Positions 1 through 10,682 of a stretch of DNA of 64,000 bases are shown in pieces. The notes below the pieces were generated by a model, which saw only the letters and a program-made list of their open reading frames with translations, was not told the origin of the DNA and did no database searches. The position numbers and the translations under genes were made by a program. The stretch is from Lindgomyces ingoldianus (lineage: Eukaryota; Ascomycota; Dothideomycetes; Pleosporales; Lindgomycetaceae). How positions within the stretch are numbered: position 1 is the stretch's first letter; each line of letters starts with the position of its first letter. The stretch is from assembly GCF_010093535.1 (NCBI RefSeq), contig NW_022985171.1, forward strand, positions 77,779 to 141,778. The letters are read 5' to 3'.

Positions 1-178
1 TTGCATTCCCAAACTTAGCTGTGCGTAGGATTCTCTTTATTTTGTGTCTTTTGCTGACTTAGTTCGTCATTAGACTACCGCGGAACTTTTCTCAGCCTTC
101 TTTACACACCACGGCCAGGACGAGTATTCAAACGCAGGAAACCGCACATTTCTTCCTACACGGTCAAGAGACTTTGTT

Positions 179-931
179 GTGCATAGAGGAGACCGAAACT
201 CGATTCAAAATCTGTTCACAAATTTCGCCCGACGCCTAGAGAGCATGACGGGAACTGGCAATGCGGGTCCCTTACGGGACACTCGACCGCAACAGCTGCA
301 ACTACACGCACCGCATTCATGCTGGCCGTGGGTGCCCTGCCACTTCCACGGTCAGCCCGCTGCTTCCGGAGTTATAGTCACCTCTGTGCGCAGCAGCTTG
401 AATAGTCGCAACTTAGCTGGCAGAGAGCGTTTGGTCTCGTCCTCCCCATCAACAAGTGCATCGTATAATCATGACCCCCACATCATTCCTGTTGTTGCAA
501 CCCATCAACGAGAAATGAGAGTTTCCAGCCTTGGAACCTCGCTGTCTTCTTTGAGTCTTGGAACGCCAACATCGCCCAGCAGTCTGAGCTACCCACACTC
601 CTCCTCCTCGAGGCCGCAACCTACCGTTCATCCAACTTTGCCCTCTCATAGGGGCGTGAATACTGTCAAGATGCAGCTGAACTATCATCTTCAGCAGTTA
701 GTCAAAGGTCCACAAGGGGTTGTTGACCGGACAGCGTTGAAGGTGGTATTGGAGGAAGTATTCCAGTCGCCGATCTTATTGAATGAGTCCTGCCCAAGTA
801 TTCAGGAATGCATCGAGTTTGCCGAGATTAGTTCCATCATTGAAAGTTGGGTCGGTGAGCTACGCCTGTTCAATCTATCTCTGGTGACTATTCTACAGGC
901 GGGAGATTTACAAATCTTTGTGTCTGAATAA
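179..931 (+). CDS. hypothetical protein, 250 residues
   Basis: Open frame with no recognisable family. The first ~150 residues are low-complexity and rich in Ser, Pro and His. The last ~90 residues (from about TVKMQLNYHLQQLVKG) look like a compact helical domain. A nearer in-frame ATG at 245 could be the true start, or an unseen 5' exon could feed the C-terminal part. It converges on the 822-residue gene with about 65 bp between the stops. The amino-acid mix of the C-terminal part argues for coding, while the N-terminal part does not. Function unknown. Confidence 0.4.
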   Translation: MHRGDRNSIQNLFTNFARRLESMTGTGNAGPLRDTRPQQLQLHAPHSCWPWVPCHFHGQPAASGVIVTSVRSSLNSRNLAGRERLVSSSPSTSASYNHDPHIIPVVATHQREMRVSSLGTSLSSLSLGTPTSPSSLSYPHSSSSRPQPTVHPTLPSHRGVNTVKMQLNYHLQQLVKGPQGVVDRTALKVVLEEVFQSPILLNESCPSIQECIEFAEISSIIESWVGELRLFNLSLVTILQAGDLQIFVSE

Positions 932-996
932 GCTAGTGGGAATCGAAAGATTGTTTATGTTGAGACTTGATTCTCGTTCAAGTAGGTAGACTGATT

Positions 997-3465
997 CTAT
1001 GTATATACAGCTGCAATGCAATTCATCGCCCTGATGTCCGAATCCACCAACTCAGAAGCTTGCGGCACAGTTGAGAGAAAGTCCTTGAAATTCCGCTGCC
1101 TATTGAAAGCCAATGCTCCAACAAGTCTTTCCGCAGCGGCAATGCCTATTGCCGACATGAATGTGAGTCGAGACAGGGCGTCCGTGATCGCTTGTGTGTT
1201 CCTGCAATCCGCGCGAAGATTCGACAGGATGCCAACAACAACCGGCCTAGGTATGTCGCTGTTACTGTTTGCCAGCTTCATCGCCCGCAGCAGCTGCCCG
1301 ATCACCGTGATATCTTCTTGTTGGAGTAGGATGTGCCGGATCTGAGGCCCGTTGGTGGCCTCCTGTACGAGTTCTAGCTCACGCGAGAACTCCGTGGAGA
1401 GCCGCCCCGACCAGTGTAGGGAGGAGCGTTGGAGCAGGGGAGTCGACAGCCGCTGCTGTTGCCCTGCCCCATCTAGGAAGAGTTTTCGCAGGCCGTCCTG
1501 CCACTGGAACCATTGCTTCACTGTCAGTGAGTTGCACATCCTTTGGGCCAAATCCGCACCTTGGCTGTGGATGAGGGCCTCGAGAAGCTCGATCCAGCGG
1601 CCTTTAACCGAGCTTAGAACCTCATTTCTTTGCCCATGGCCGCTGGATGCCGGAGCGAGAGCCCGGGTGATGCGGAAGCAAGCTCTCTCGATGTTCTCCA
1701 TCTCGCATACGGCTTCCATCAACATCTCGGAGACAGAGGGTAAGCTCGTCAGACAAGAGTGCCTGATATCGACGGGGATGTGAGTTGCCTGGGCCAGGAC
1801 AAGGGCCGCCTTGCGATGATGGGGGTTCCTGGAACGGGTCCAAATCTGAAGCATTCCGCTAATGAACGCTCTTTCTTCCTTGCTACATTCATCTTGGTCT
1901 GTAAGCTGCCCTCGACAGTAGGCTTTCAGCATTACGACGAGCCCGGTCGTCGGTCTGTCGGACCCTTGCCATAACGTATCATGCAGGCTCAGTGCCGCTT
2001 GCAGGATGTCGACTGGGACGAGACGATGGAGGAGGTCTCTTGCGTCGGGTTGGAGCCTAGGAACCAACCATGCCGCGTCTTTCAGCCGGTATAGGCGGTT
2101 CGCAAAGTGCATGCCGACACTCTCGAGGGGCATGCCTTTCTCAGCGTAATCTTGAAATTCCATCTGCCCCAGCTCGAGATATGTCGGAATTGCTTCCAAG
2201 ATGCTCGGGGTCATCAGCTCACGAAGTTGGTCGCCTCCTTCGTCGACTTTGCTCAGAGCCGAGATTAGTTGCAGAGGCCCGCCTGCTGAGCTGCCGTTTG
2301 TATTGTCTATGAACGGCAGTACCGATGCGATGATTGAAGAGTCCTTCGTGACAAGCGCAGCGTCGACTGTTTGAACCTGCTCGGTAGTCGTAGTATTATC
2401 GAGAAATGTCTTTGTAAATGCCGAAAGGCTACTTGAATCCTGCTCAATGACGGCATCCAGAACAACAAGTATGCGCTCTAAAGTCGTTGAAGGATCTTCG
2501 CGCTCAGGGACCATAATAATGGTAGACCCGCAGTGAATCACTGAGCTCGAGTCTAACCGGGAGAGCACGCCTGCCATTCGTGTGCTGTCAGTGCCGGTTG
2601 GATCATCTGGACCCTCCAGGCGTAGAACATCGGTAAGAGCTTTTCTCTTTTGACTGTCCAAGGTGGCCCAGCGTTGGATACGGGACTCATTCGGTCTCCA
2701 GGCCGCCCATGTGCGCCAATCTTGACATACTTCATCAAGCATGCGCGTGAGTCTTGAAGTCGGATTCAACCGAGAGAGCCAAATACATGCGGTGTAAGCC
2801 TTCTGGAGCCGGCAATCTCGCAACAAATCCCTCACGACCAGCGAAAACTGTTGGCATGCTCTGTATTGGATCTGGGTTGCCATCGACATGTCAAGGACTG
2901 AGAAAACTGGTGCACTAGTAGAGAGTAGATTTGAATACGACTTGAGTGTACCACAAATATCCTCTAGGCCGGCCGTTGAGAGGGCGAGCAGCGCATCTGC
3001 CCATTGAACTTCCGCGCGAGCAATCATCGCAAAGTTGCCCTGGGCTGCTTCCACAACCAGTCGAAGGGCAGTTGCAGTTCCATCCCGAGATCTAGCGTTC
3101 GCTCGGAGTTCTCTCTGCAGATTCGCCATTACAACTTCCCGGCTGGCCTTATGCATAGTAGCCATGATGGCAATGTGTTTTTGCGAATGCGCTTGGATTA
3201 ATTCTTCTATGAGCGCATCCAACTCGTCTGGCGTCACATCTCGCCTTGACGTCAGAAGGTTGTCGGTTAGCCTCCTGAGGGTTTCAACGTCGTAATCAGC
3301 CCTCGACGTCGAATCGGCGACCGTGCGGATAGTATCTCTGGTCCATCTTTTGATGGTCTCATTATGATCGACTTCCTTATCCCCCCTCCCACTTCCCAGG
3401 AACGTAGACGTCGGCTTCTTTAATCGGAGCGGATTCTGGATGGTAAAAGTCTTGGTAAATTTCAT
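997..3465 (-). CDS. 822-residue protein of unknown family, mostly helical
   Basis: A long intronless frame on the minus strand; the opposite-strand frames are short shadows. The protein is soluble, with no signal peptide or membrane segment. From about residue 40 it is predominantly amphipathic helix of the kind seen in alpha-solenoid scaffolds, for example the stretch around LEELIQAHSQKHIAIMATM-like helices near residues 80-110. I see no P-loop, zinc or protease motif and do not recognise the family. The N-terminus (MKFTKTFTIQNPLRLKK) is basic and probably flexible. It lies at the left end of the Hsp70/AAA+/vWA gene island and may belong to that group, but this is inferred from position only. 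Confidence 0.75.
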   Translation of the reverse strand: MKFTKTFTIQNPLRLKKPTSTFLGSGRGDKEVDHNETIKRWTRDTIRTVADSTSRADYDVETLRRLTDNLLTSRRDVTPDELDALIEELIQAHSQKHIAIMATMHKASREVVMANLQRELRANARSRDGTATALRLVVEAAQGNFAMIARAEVQWADALLALSTAGLEDICGTLKSYSNLLSTSAPVFSVLDMSMATQIQYRACQQFSLVVRDLLRDCRLQKAYTACIWLSRLNPTSRLTRMLDEVCQDWRTWAAWRPNESRIQRWATLDSQKRKALTDVLRLEGPDDPTGTDSTRMAGVLSRLDSSSVIHCGSTIIMVPEREDPSTTLERILVVLDAVIEQDSSSLSAFTKTFLDNTTTTEQVQTVDAALVTKDSSIIASVLPFIDNTNGSSAGGPLQLISALSKVDEGGDQLRELMTPSILEAIPTYLELGQMEFQDYAEKGMPLESVGMHFANRLYRLKDAAWLVPRLQPDARDLLHRLVPVDILQAALSLHDTLWQGSDRPTTGLVVMLKAYCRGQLTDQDECSKEERAFISGMLQIWTRSRNPHHRKAALVLAQATHIPVDIRHSCLTSLPSVSEMLMEAVCEMENIERACFRITRALAPASSGHGQRNEVLSSVKGRWIELLEALIHSQGADLAQRMCNSLTVKQWFQWQDGLRKLFLDGAGQQQRLSTPLLQRSSLHWSGRLSTEFSRELELVQEATNGPQIRHILLQQEDITVIGQLLRAMKLANSNSDIPRPVVVGILSNLRADCRNTQAITDALSRLTFMSAIGIAAAERLVGALAFNRQRNFKDFLSTVPQASELVDSDIRAMNCIAAVYT

Positions 3466-4431
3466 GATTGGGCTTTATGTCGATCATCAACAGGCATGGC
3501 AGCTATTGAGAGGTCTGATCGGTCATTCATCTCCTTCCGCCGCGTGTTGTTGCGTGTGTTGGAGTTGACAGCAGTTGGGCGGTTGGGCCAGGGCTTGGCT
3601 GTATTACGTGGAAGGATTTGTGACGGTATTACTAGTTCCAAAAAGATAATCGTGTAAATTTCAAAAAAGCAGAGCCGCAACTAAACAATCGGCGATGGCT
3701 CTGCCGGAACAGCTCGTTCATGAGAGGGCCCTGTAAGAAAAACGCCTTGACCTGGACGAGGAAGTTTTGTACCAGCCATCCAGGCTCCAGCAACCGTACC
3801 AGTCCCGATGGGGCGACAAAGAACGGGTGGGACAATAGGAATGGCTTGGTTAATGGAGAGCGACGTGGGAATCGCGCAGACTGGAGGGCGGCCCGGGCGT
3901 GCCGCACGTGGCAGTTGTATGGCGTCAAATTTTATGGTCTGGAACTACGAACTCTCGATCGGTCCAGCAATGTCGCCGTCGCGAGGAAGTTCCCAGGCCA
4001 GAACGCCACAGGGGATGAGTTTGCAAGCTCAAAAGGGTGGGCGCAAAATCGCGGTTCCCCAAATAAGGCAAACTCTGTGCCCGCATGTGAAATGCGTCCC
4101 GTATCAGTGGCCTATGACACAATGGGGCGATATTGAGGCTGACGCCGCGCTGGATGTATTCCTTGGCATTCCTTCACTCGGGAGATGGGGCTGAATGATG
4201 TCTAAAGAAGCAAAACCATGTGTCTTGGCTGTATTATTCCATCAGCTTAGCTGGTAACTTTCAATGTCAGTGAAAACAGACGAGAGATTAATTTTTGGGA
4301 TAGCCTTCCTGAGGACATATGAAGTTACCAGCACAGTTGTCAAGAAAGCTGAGAATCTTGCCGTCACTTGCACAAGCTGATGTGAAATAAGATGATAAGA
4401 CATTAGCGAATATGCCCATGAGCCCACCATG
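3466..4431. other. intergenic, no supported gene
   Basis: About 960 bp with several overlapping frames of 65-138 codons on both strands. They lack intron signals, recognisable domains and consistent composition. It probably holds the promoter of the 822-residue gene and the 3' region of the membrane-protein gene to its right. Confidence 0.5.
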
Positions 4432-5286
4432 CTATCTTCCCTTGCTCTTAATGGCGGAGATTCGCTTGCATATCTTCTGCACCAACTCCCATTCATCTGC
4501 TGTCCATTGATCCCTCGCCGTCATCCAAGTTCTCGCAATCCCATGAAGCTCCTGAGCAGCTCCAGCCGATCTCGCTTCCATGCCATCGACAATACGTCTA
4601 TCTTCCCGACGCACGTGCTGTAGGCCGGCGGCTTGACGGTCGAGGGAGTACTTGCCGCGCAAGAGGGTCTTACACCATTCAATATCCTTGTAGGAGATGT
4701 GGCCGTTGTTTTTCTCATCGATGAGCTCCGGGTATGAAGGCTGCAGTGTTGTTGGTGGGGCTTCGGGGTAGCACTCACTGAGGTCCTTCCGGAACCTGCG
4801 GTCGGTGTAGGTGGAGCTTGCGGCGGAATTGTGAGGCCCTTTGCCCTTAGTTGCGTTCTGGATCAGAAGGAGGCCGTTGGGCAGCATGGCGATGAGGATG
4901 ACACAGGACATTATGATGTAGATGAACGAGACCAGCGAGATGTTGCCGATGCTGTTTGAGCCTAACGTGTGCACTATTGTCGTATCATTCGACGCGATTG
5001 AAGAGTCCGATCCGTTGTAAAGACGTCCGTTGACGATGGTGCCGTTCATTGTCGCGTTGACGAAGGTGACATTCGAAGGTAATGCCTCAAATCCCCAGTC
5101 TTTGGCGGAGGAGTTGGCATGTGGGCCTGGTGAAGGCTTTGCCACGAGTGTACTCATTGAAGTCGGCATTGCTGAGGTTTGAGTTGGGCCGTACGCTATG
5201 TAGACGCGTAGCTTTAAGGAAAGTGTGGTTTTGAAAAGTAAATTCGTGAAGCAAGAGCGAGATGGAGTTGTTGAGTAACGCGACAA
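4432..5286 (-). CDS. single-pass membrane protein with N-glycosylation-rich ectodomain
   Basis: The 284-residue frame has one strong hydrophobic segment at about residues 116-141 (ISLVSFIYIIMSCVILIAML). Before it is a Ser/Thr/Asn-rich stretch with about seven N-x-S/T sequons (NVT, NAT, NGT, NGS, NDT, NIS), which suggests a glycosylated outside domain. After it is a charged ~140-residue tail, suggesting a cytoplasmic domain. The N-terminus is uncertain: an overlapping frame opening at 5,299 begins MKYCIVALLNNSISLLL, a plausible signal peptide, and may be spliced into this frame. No known family was recognised. It sits downstream of the Hsp70-like gene on the same strand and could anchor or signal for that group. 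Confidence 0.6.
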   Translation of the reverse strand: MSRYSTTPSRSCFTNLLFKTTLSLKLRVYIAYGPTQTSAMPTSMSTLVAKPSPGPHANSSAKDWGFEALPSNVTFVNATMNGTIVNGRLYNGSDSSIASNDTTIVHTLGSNSIGNISLVSFIYIIMSCVILIAMLPNGLLLIQNATKGKGPHNSAASSTYTDRRFRKDLSECYPEAPPTTLQPSYPELIDEKNNGHISYKDIEWCKTLLRGKYSLDRQAAGLQHVRREDRRIVDGMEARSAGAAQELHGIARTWMTARDQWTADEWELVQKICKRISAIKSKGR

Positions 5287-5670
5287 TACAGTACTTCACC
5301 TGACTGGAGTCCTATAGAGAGGCTTAGCATTTTCGGCACCGATCAAGGCTGAACCTGAACTGGCGGTCTGCCAAGTTTTGCAGTTATTTGACTACTGAAC
5401 AGCTAATGCTTTGTTCCGACCTATGCGCGGCCATGAATTGAAGGCTTGCTAAAAAGTACGGTTTTGTGGCTGAAATAAATCAAATGCGGCAAATCGTCAT
5501 CGGACCATGGCGTAAACCTAGCCTGGGTAATTTGTGCATGGGGCTTTTGGGGCTGAATGGTGAACTTCACGTTGGGAAGCACTATATTCAAGGATTGCCT
5601 ACGTTGAGAGGGTTCGTTGCACAGGAGCATCAAGAATGGAATACATAGAGAGATATAAAGCTCAATCACT
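5287..5670. other. short intergenic spacer
   Basis: About 380 bp between the one-pass membrane protein and the 3' end of the Hsp70-like gene. No supported gene, and no obvious motif. Confidence 0.5.
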
Positions 5671-7979
5671 TCACGCTATGCTATCCAAAGGCACCGCCAC
5701 TAACGTCGTACCCTTAAACGATATGTACCATTGTGAATCTTTACCGAGAGAGAGGCCGGCTCTGAGGCGGGCAGTCAGGTACTCTCCTTCATCATCCATT
5801 TCCAACTGATCTGAAATAGGTTCTAAATCGTACTGAGCCGACGTGATGTTCCTCTGATCTAGAAAAGGTGGCGAGTCAGTCCCATTCTTCGGATATAGCA
5901 GAGAAATGGAATACTCACCTGGCTCAAGTTCCGCTAGGGACGAAGGAGGATTGTCGCTGATTGACGAGACAAACCTATTGATGAAGACCTTTGGGTCATT
6001 GGGACCAAACCGTCTGCAGAACTCGATATGGACGTGCTTTTCCTCGTTCGAGAGGAGCAAATCACCCTTCTTGATTAACCATGTTATCTGCTCTCGCACC
6101 TTGTGGCCCCGTTCAAATGGGTCGTCGTAGCCGGTTTGATTAGCGTGCAGGTATGGCGAGAACGGCTGCGAGACAACTATCCCGAAGCTCCTGGTGCTCT
6201 CACGCATGCGGATGCGCGAGTCGGCCACCTGCTCTTGCACTGTTGCAACGGCCCCTTTGCAAACGGCGATTAACCTGCATATGTCAGAAAATTAACGTAT
6301 TCATGTAAAGTGAACCCACGGGCGGTCTGGACGACACACTTGCACGCCCCTCTGTCCGCAGAAGACTTGCACTTCCTGGTGAATATAATTTGACTCCGCG
6401 AAGCCGCCAGATAGAAAGACGTACTAGAAGGAGAGTTGGAAATGCTAGTCTTTTCATCGGGACGATTACATACCTGCGTCGAATAGCCAGCACGATCGAT
6501 TTCCGACATCTGACTTGCAATGAGGCTGTTGATATTGCTAAGACTGTATTGAAAGAAACTCCTCATATCCTCACTTAAGATCCGTTAACTAACTATCGGT
6601 AGTCGTGATCGGAAAACTACTCACCTGGTGACAAGAATCCTGCCACCCTCAACTCCTTTTCCTGGAAGGGTCAAGTCCACAAAGTCGCGGCCTTTCAATC
6701 GAATCACCTGATGTTCCATTCTCAGATTGCCAGTGGCGTCCAAATTCCGCCTCATTTGTTCGAACATATCCAATAACTCGTGAATGGAGTTCTCGGGACA
6801 TCCTGCATGTGTGGTAGTAGGAGGGAATATTCTCTGATAGTCATCACCTAATTTTCTTTCCAGCCAGGCAAGAAACTCCCTGTCAACAAAGGTGGCTCCG
6901 CACTTATATCCTAGAGATGGGTAGTCAGAGATGTAAGGTGATTCGGAGTGTTAGACCATCCTATACCTGATGCCAGTCCAACTTGCCTCAACCGCAATGC
7001 GGGTTGTATAGCGTCCACCCGGTAGGATATAACGTCCTTCCTCGCAGTGAGCCTCTCTACACTTCATGCATGCCTTGCAAACTCACAACTGTTCCTCCGC
7101 CCAGATCTGCTTGAACAAAGCAGTCACCGACCTGAAACTAAATTTCAGCGGTGGCTCAACCTACAATGCAGATATGTATACTTACCCCGATTACTTCATT
7201 GTCGGCTCTTCGGTCTATAATAGACTTGATTGAGTAGAGGGCAGCTGCCTCCGGCTCGGTAACAAAGATGACATCTCTCAACCCGTGGAAGTGTCGCTTG
7301 GTGAAGCCGGCTTTGTTGACTGCCCGGAATGTCAAATTCTTGGCAGTGTCGGACCAGATCTTAAGATGTTAGTTTAGGCTTATTCCGACGTGGCACAACG
7401 TTGAAAATACCGCTGGGACTGTGATGACGATGTCGGTGACAAGTCTGGGGACGACTGTGTGTCCTATCGCGGCCTTGATCTCACGCACCGCCGCCACCCG
7501 CACTTCCCTCAGGTAGTCGGCAATAATATCGATCGGCTCCTTGGTGAGGTGCGTTGGATCTCTCCACTCCCGCCTTACTCTCTCTGGGTCCAGATTCTCC
7601 GTCTCTTCTAATGAATCCAAAATTCCCTTAAGATCCGCCAGTCTATCATCCTGCTGATCCAACTGAAGTTTGGTCCAGATCATGGGTCGACTGCCCGCCG
7701 TAATCTCACGACCCCATTGTAGCCTGCCTTCCACATTCGCAGAGTAAGAAATCTGACTGGGAACCTTTGCCTCGTGGAGTTTATCTGACCACTTTGTCAC
7801 AACTGTGCTTTTCGCAAGGTCGGCATCGTCTTGGTCGTAGACTGTGGGTTGGAAGGCGATGCCTATCGCACATACTGCGGTCAACTTCTCGAAATGAGTC
7901 TAGGGTGAGATCACACTTTACCTGTGAATGTTGTACCATAGTCAATCGCCACTATAAGACCGTTGTATGGCACGTCCAT
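5671..7979 (-). CDS. Hsp70-like actin-fold ATPase (about 640 residues, eight exons)
   Basis: A divergent fungal Hsp70-type ATPase. Exon 1 carries phosphate-1 (LIVAIDYGTTFT). Exon 2 ends in the conserved blocks VTDIVITVPAVF and FVTEPEAAALYS. Phosphate-2 (ADLGGGTV) spans a tiny exon near 7,100. The adenosine motif (VFLSGGFAESNYI) lies in a ~100-nt exon near 6,325-6,427. The last exon (LIAVCKGAV..., from about 6,278) carries the post-ATPase region and a beta-rich tail. Introns begin GTAAGT, GTGAGT or GTATGT and end CAG, and joining them restores one frame. The ATG at 7,979 (MDVPYNG) sits just before phosphate-1; an ATG at 8,117 would add 46 residues. It lacks the EEVD tail of canonical Hsp70, so it is probably a specialised ATPase rather than a general chaperone. 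It is divergent from the acylated coiled-coil gene. Confidence 0.88.
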
Positions 7980-8565
7980 GTCCGTTTGTAAATACAACTT
8001 TCGCGTGCCGAATTCGAAAGGACCAACCGCAAACCCCAGGGTTGGAAACGTTCGCTCGTTAGAGTTGTACAGCGTATGAAAGTCTGACTGCTGGAGGAAC
8101 CCAGGGTCCTTGTCCAAGGCTGAAATTCGGTTTGCAATTCTAGTCTTTTCGGTTTTCGCCTCTTACTCGCTTCTGTTGTGGAAAATGCCAATTTCGTTGG
8201 CGTCTCGCACTAAAAGCGTCTCTGTGACCTCCTCTCCAGACCCAATACGAGGTTCTTTGTTTCATTTGCGAGCCACCAATGGCGGCTTCCTCAGCTCGCC
8301 GCATGCGGAATGAAATGCACCTCGCTGCGCCGTCGAGGACCAGTGAAGGAGGCTGAAAGATAGAGTAAATAAAATACAATACAATGGTAGATTAAGTCTT
8401 TCCCTTGGCTTCTCGCGGACCCAGCCTGATGACATTCACTGTTCGCTCCATCTGCGCCCAACTGGCTGCTCGAAACCAGACCGACGCTTCTTTCTCCACG
8501 ACAATAGTAATGACGTAGCTTCAATGCCTACTGGGAACGATAGAACTTGAGAAATCACCGCCATC
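7980..8565. promoter_or_regulatory. shared divergent promoter region
   Basis: About 590 bp between the starts of the Hsp70-like gene (minus) and the MGCGSS coiled-coil gene (plus). It must hold both promoters. No heat-shock element array or other specific site was recognised. If the Hsp70 start is 8,117 the region is about 450 bp. Confidence 0.45.
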
Positions 8566-9959
8566 ATGGGCTGCGGAAGTAGTACACCAGCGTCTGCGCC
8601 TCAACTCTAACCCAGTCCCCATTCCGCGTGCTAATTTGGAGCCTCCAGGAACCCAAAAATCGAAGTACCCAAGAGCGAATGGGACCGCCTCCAAAATTCC
8701 AACGCGCAGCTGAAGAGCCACAAAACTGCCTCCCTCGCTGAGATCGAACGTTTAAAAGGGGATCTCATGCAGATCAATATACTTCTATTGTCCTTTAATG
8801 AGCGATACCACGTGAAACCTTCGTCGAGCGGCGGCATCAAGCTGGATGACGTCTTTGAGGCATATTCATCACTTGGCCGGCGCTACGCGGACCTGACAGA
8901 GCAGAAAAAGCAGGTAGATAAGGACTTCGAGAGGCAAATCGAAGATTTCAATCGACTGGTTGACACGATCCAACAGAAGGAGCGCGAATTTCAGGATCGC
9001 ATGAGAAAAATGGAAGAGAAGTCGAGAAGGGAGCTGGACGCGATGGAAAGGGAGGTTCGGGAGCTGGAGAAGAAGCTGATCATGGGCGGGGATTATTTCC
9101 AGCCGAAGCCGGACTCGGAACTGAGACAGCAGTTCAGCGACCTTCAAGCAAAAGTGAGAAGTTTCGCGGAGAACAGTGTGCCGGCGGACGAGGCTATCCG
9201 GCAAGCATTTGCTGAAGACTTGGGGCGCAAGTTTCAGCACCCAATCCACATCCCACACCTGAAATACTTCTCGGAGGAGGCCCTTTGGGCCGTACTAATA
9301 GACAAGGTGTTTTCGACGCCGTTCAAGGTCTTCGGCACACACGGTGACAATATGCTTCACCCCTGGCTCAACTTCTTTGCGGACGGTAAGTTGCAGTATT
9401 TGTTTGGTTGCCGTCCCTAGTCGACATCTAGCTCACAATCTACATAGGACAATTTGAGCGAGGGTCTGTAACGACATGGCCTCCACCGAACTCTTTTTCC
9501 GAAAGGTGGAGGTCTCTGACCGTTGGTAATCTTGCCGTCGCCGTTCGAGGCCAACGTACTGGCGAAGGCGCGAGCGAAATTCAATTGTCGTATAGGTCCA
9601 ATCGCAACGATGTAGTCGATGCTCTGCGAAAACTGTATCGCCATAGTTCCACGGCCGACATGGTCGACATGCCAGAGAGTATTACAGACCTTGCCTGCGA
9701 AATTGCAATGACATGGGGGGCTGAGCGCTACCGAATCCAGCCAGCGATTCCTCCAAGGGGCACATGGGTCTCAAAGGATGACCTCTCCCTACGCCGTATA
9801 GAAGTTCGTAACCCAGGGGATAATGTGGAATGTACCGTTGGTGTGGTGATATCCCCGGGTTTGGAGAAGGGCGGTGTTGGAGACGGGAATGCGCAGTCTT
9901 TTGATGGACCACTTCGAACCCTCATCCCACCGCATGTCTATACATTCTCGCAGATTTGA
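8566..9959 (+). CDS. coiled-coil protein with N-terminal dual-acylation motif (424 residues)
   Basis: Three exons: 8,566-8,591, 8,649-9,385 and 9,448-9,959, together 1,275 nt in one frame. The start reads MGCGSSTPA. Gly2 with Ser at position 6 fits the N-myristoyltransferase consensus, and Cys3 is a likely palmitoylation site, so the protein is predicted to sit on the inner face of a membrane. The first intron has a weak GTCTGC donor but a good CTAAT branch point and CAG end. Residues about 15-145 form a charged coiled coil (for example LEKKL and QQKEREFQDRMRKMEEK). The C-terminal ~230 residues are globular and unrecognised, with TWPPPNSFSERWRSL and TWGAERYRIQP. An alternative start at 8,767 would lose the acylation motif. 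Function unknown; its divergent pairing with the Hsp70-like gene suggests a membrane-docked partner. Confidence 0.75.
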
Positions 9960-10682
9960 TTAACTAATCTCGTTCTTTTTTGAGGAGCATCAAAGGTTAT
10001 AGAGTTGGCCTCTGCAGGTGCCGCTAAACTCCAGAATCCCTCCCCATGGCAAAATGAACAGTCAGTATTGTATTCTATAATTGGAAAGGTTGCCGTGCAT
10101 ACACAGTATTGCCGGAGCGTGTGATTGGGGCAGTTTTGATTGGATAATTGACGATGTGGTTCGTCGGTAAGGTGGGCGGCCGGTAGTAGGCCACCCGCCC
10201 AAATCTATCTAGTCTTCCTGCCTTGCTGCCTGATTGCTACTCCTTGGGGATGACACATATCGCTTCAAGGCAAACTCCGTGCGGCATGGTAAGCGGCCCG
10301 ACGAGGCTGAATTAGAGAGTTTTTGCGTGTAGTGCACGAATCCATTTAAACCCTACCGACGATCGGACAAGAAAGCTATCAATCGGTATCTGCAGCTGAA
10401 GTCTGAAGCTGGGGCCACTGTCGGACAAATCAACTCATCACACCACTCCTCTGTGGGGGAGAGGCCCTGTATTGGATGCCCAGGTTGACATGCTTGTAAC
10501 GATGGGAGGAGGCTCTGCCGCGACTTGGCAGTTCGCGACGTAGCGATTTCAGGGCCTGTTGGTGTACCCACCTTCTACTGTTTTCTCTACCTCCTCCTCA
10601 AACTCGAAGTGTAGAATATTTTGAGCCTCGAACTACTATCCTATCGTATTCTGGCTGCTTGCACCACATACACACTGCGGAG
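9960..10682. other. intergenic, no supported gene
   Basis: About 720 bp between two plus-strand genes. A 72-codon minus-strand frame at 10,353-10,571 has no support. The region includes the 3' end of the coiled-coil gene and the promoter of the membrane protein. Confidence 0.5.

Noticed and set aside
3720..4194. Two overlapping plus-strand frames of 138 and 128 codons, and a minus-strand frame at 3,632-3,928
   Set aside because: Overlapping frames with no domain, no splice signals and atypical composition; more likely chance.
8110..8524. Frames of 67-79 codons between the Hsp70-like and MGCGSS genes
   Set aside because: Mutually overlapping and without protein-like features; treated as promoter DNA.
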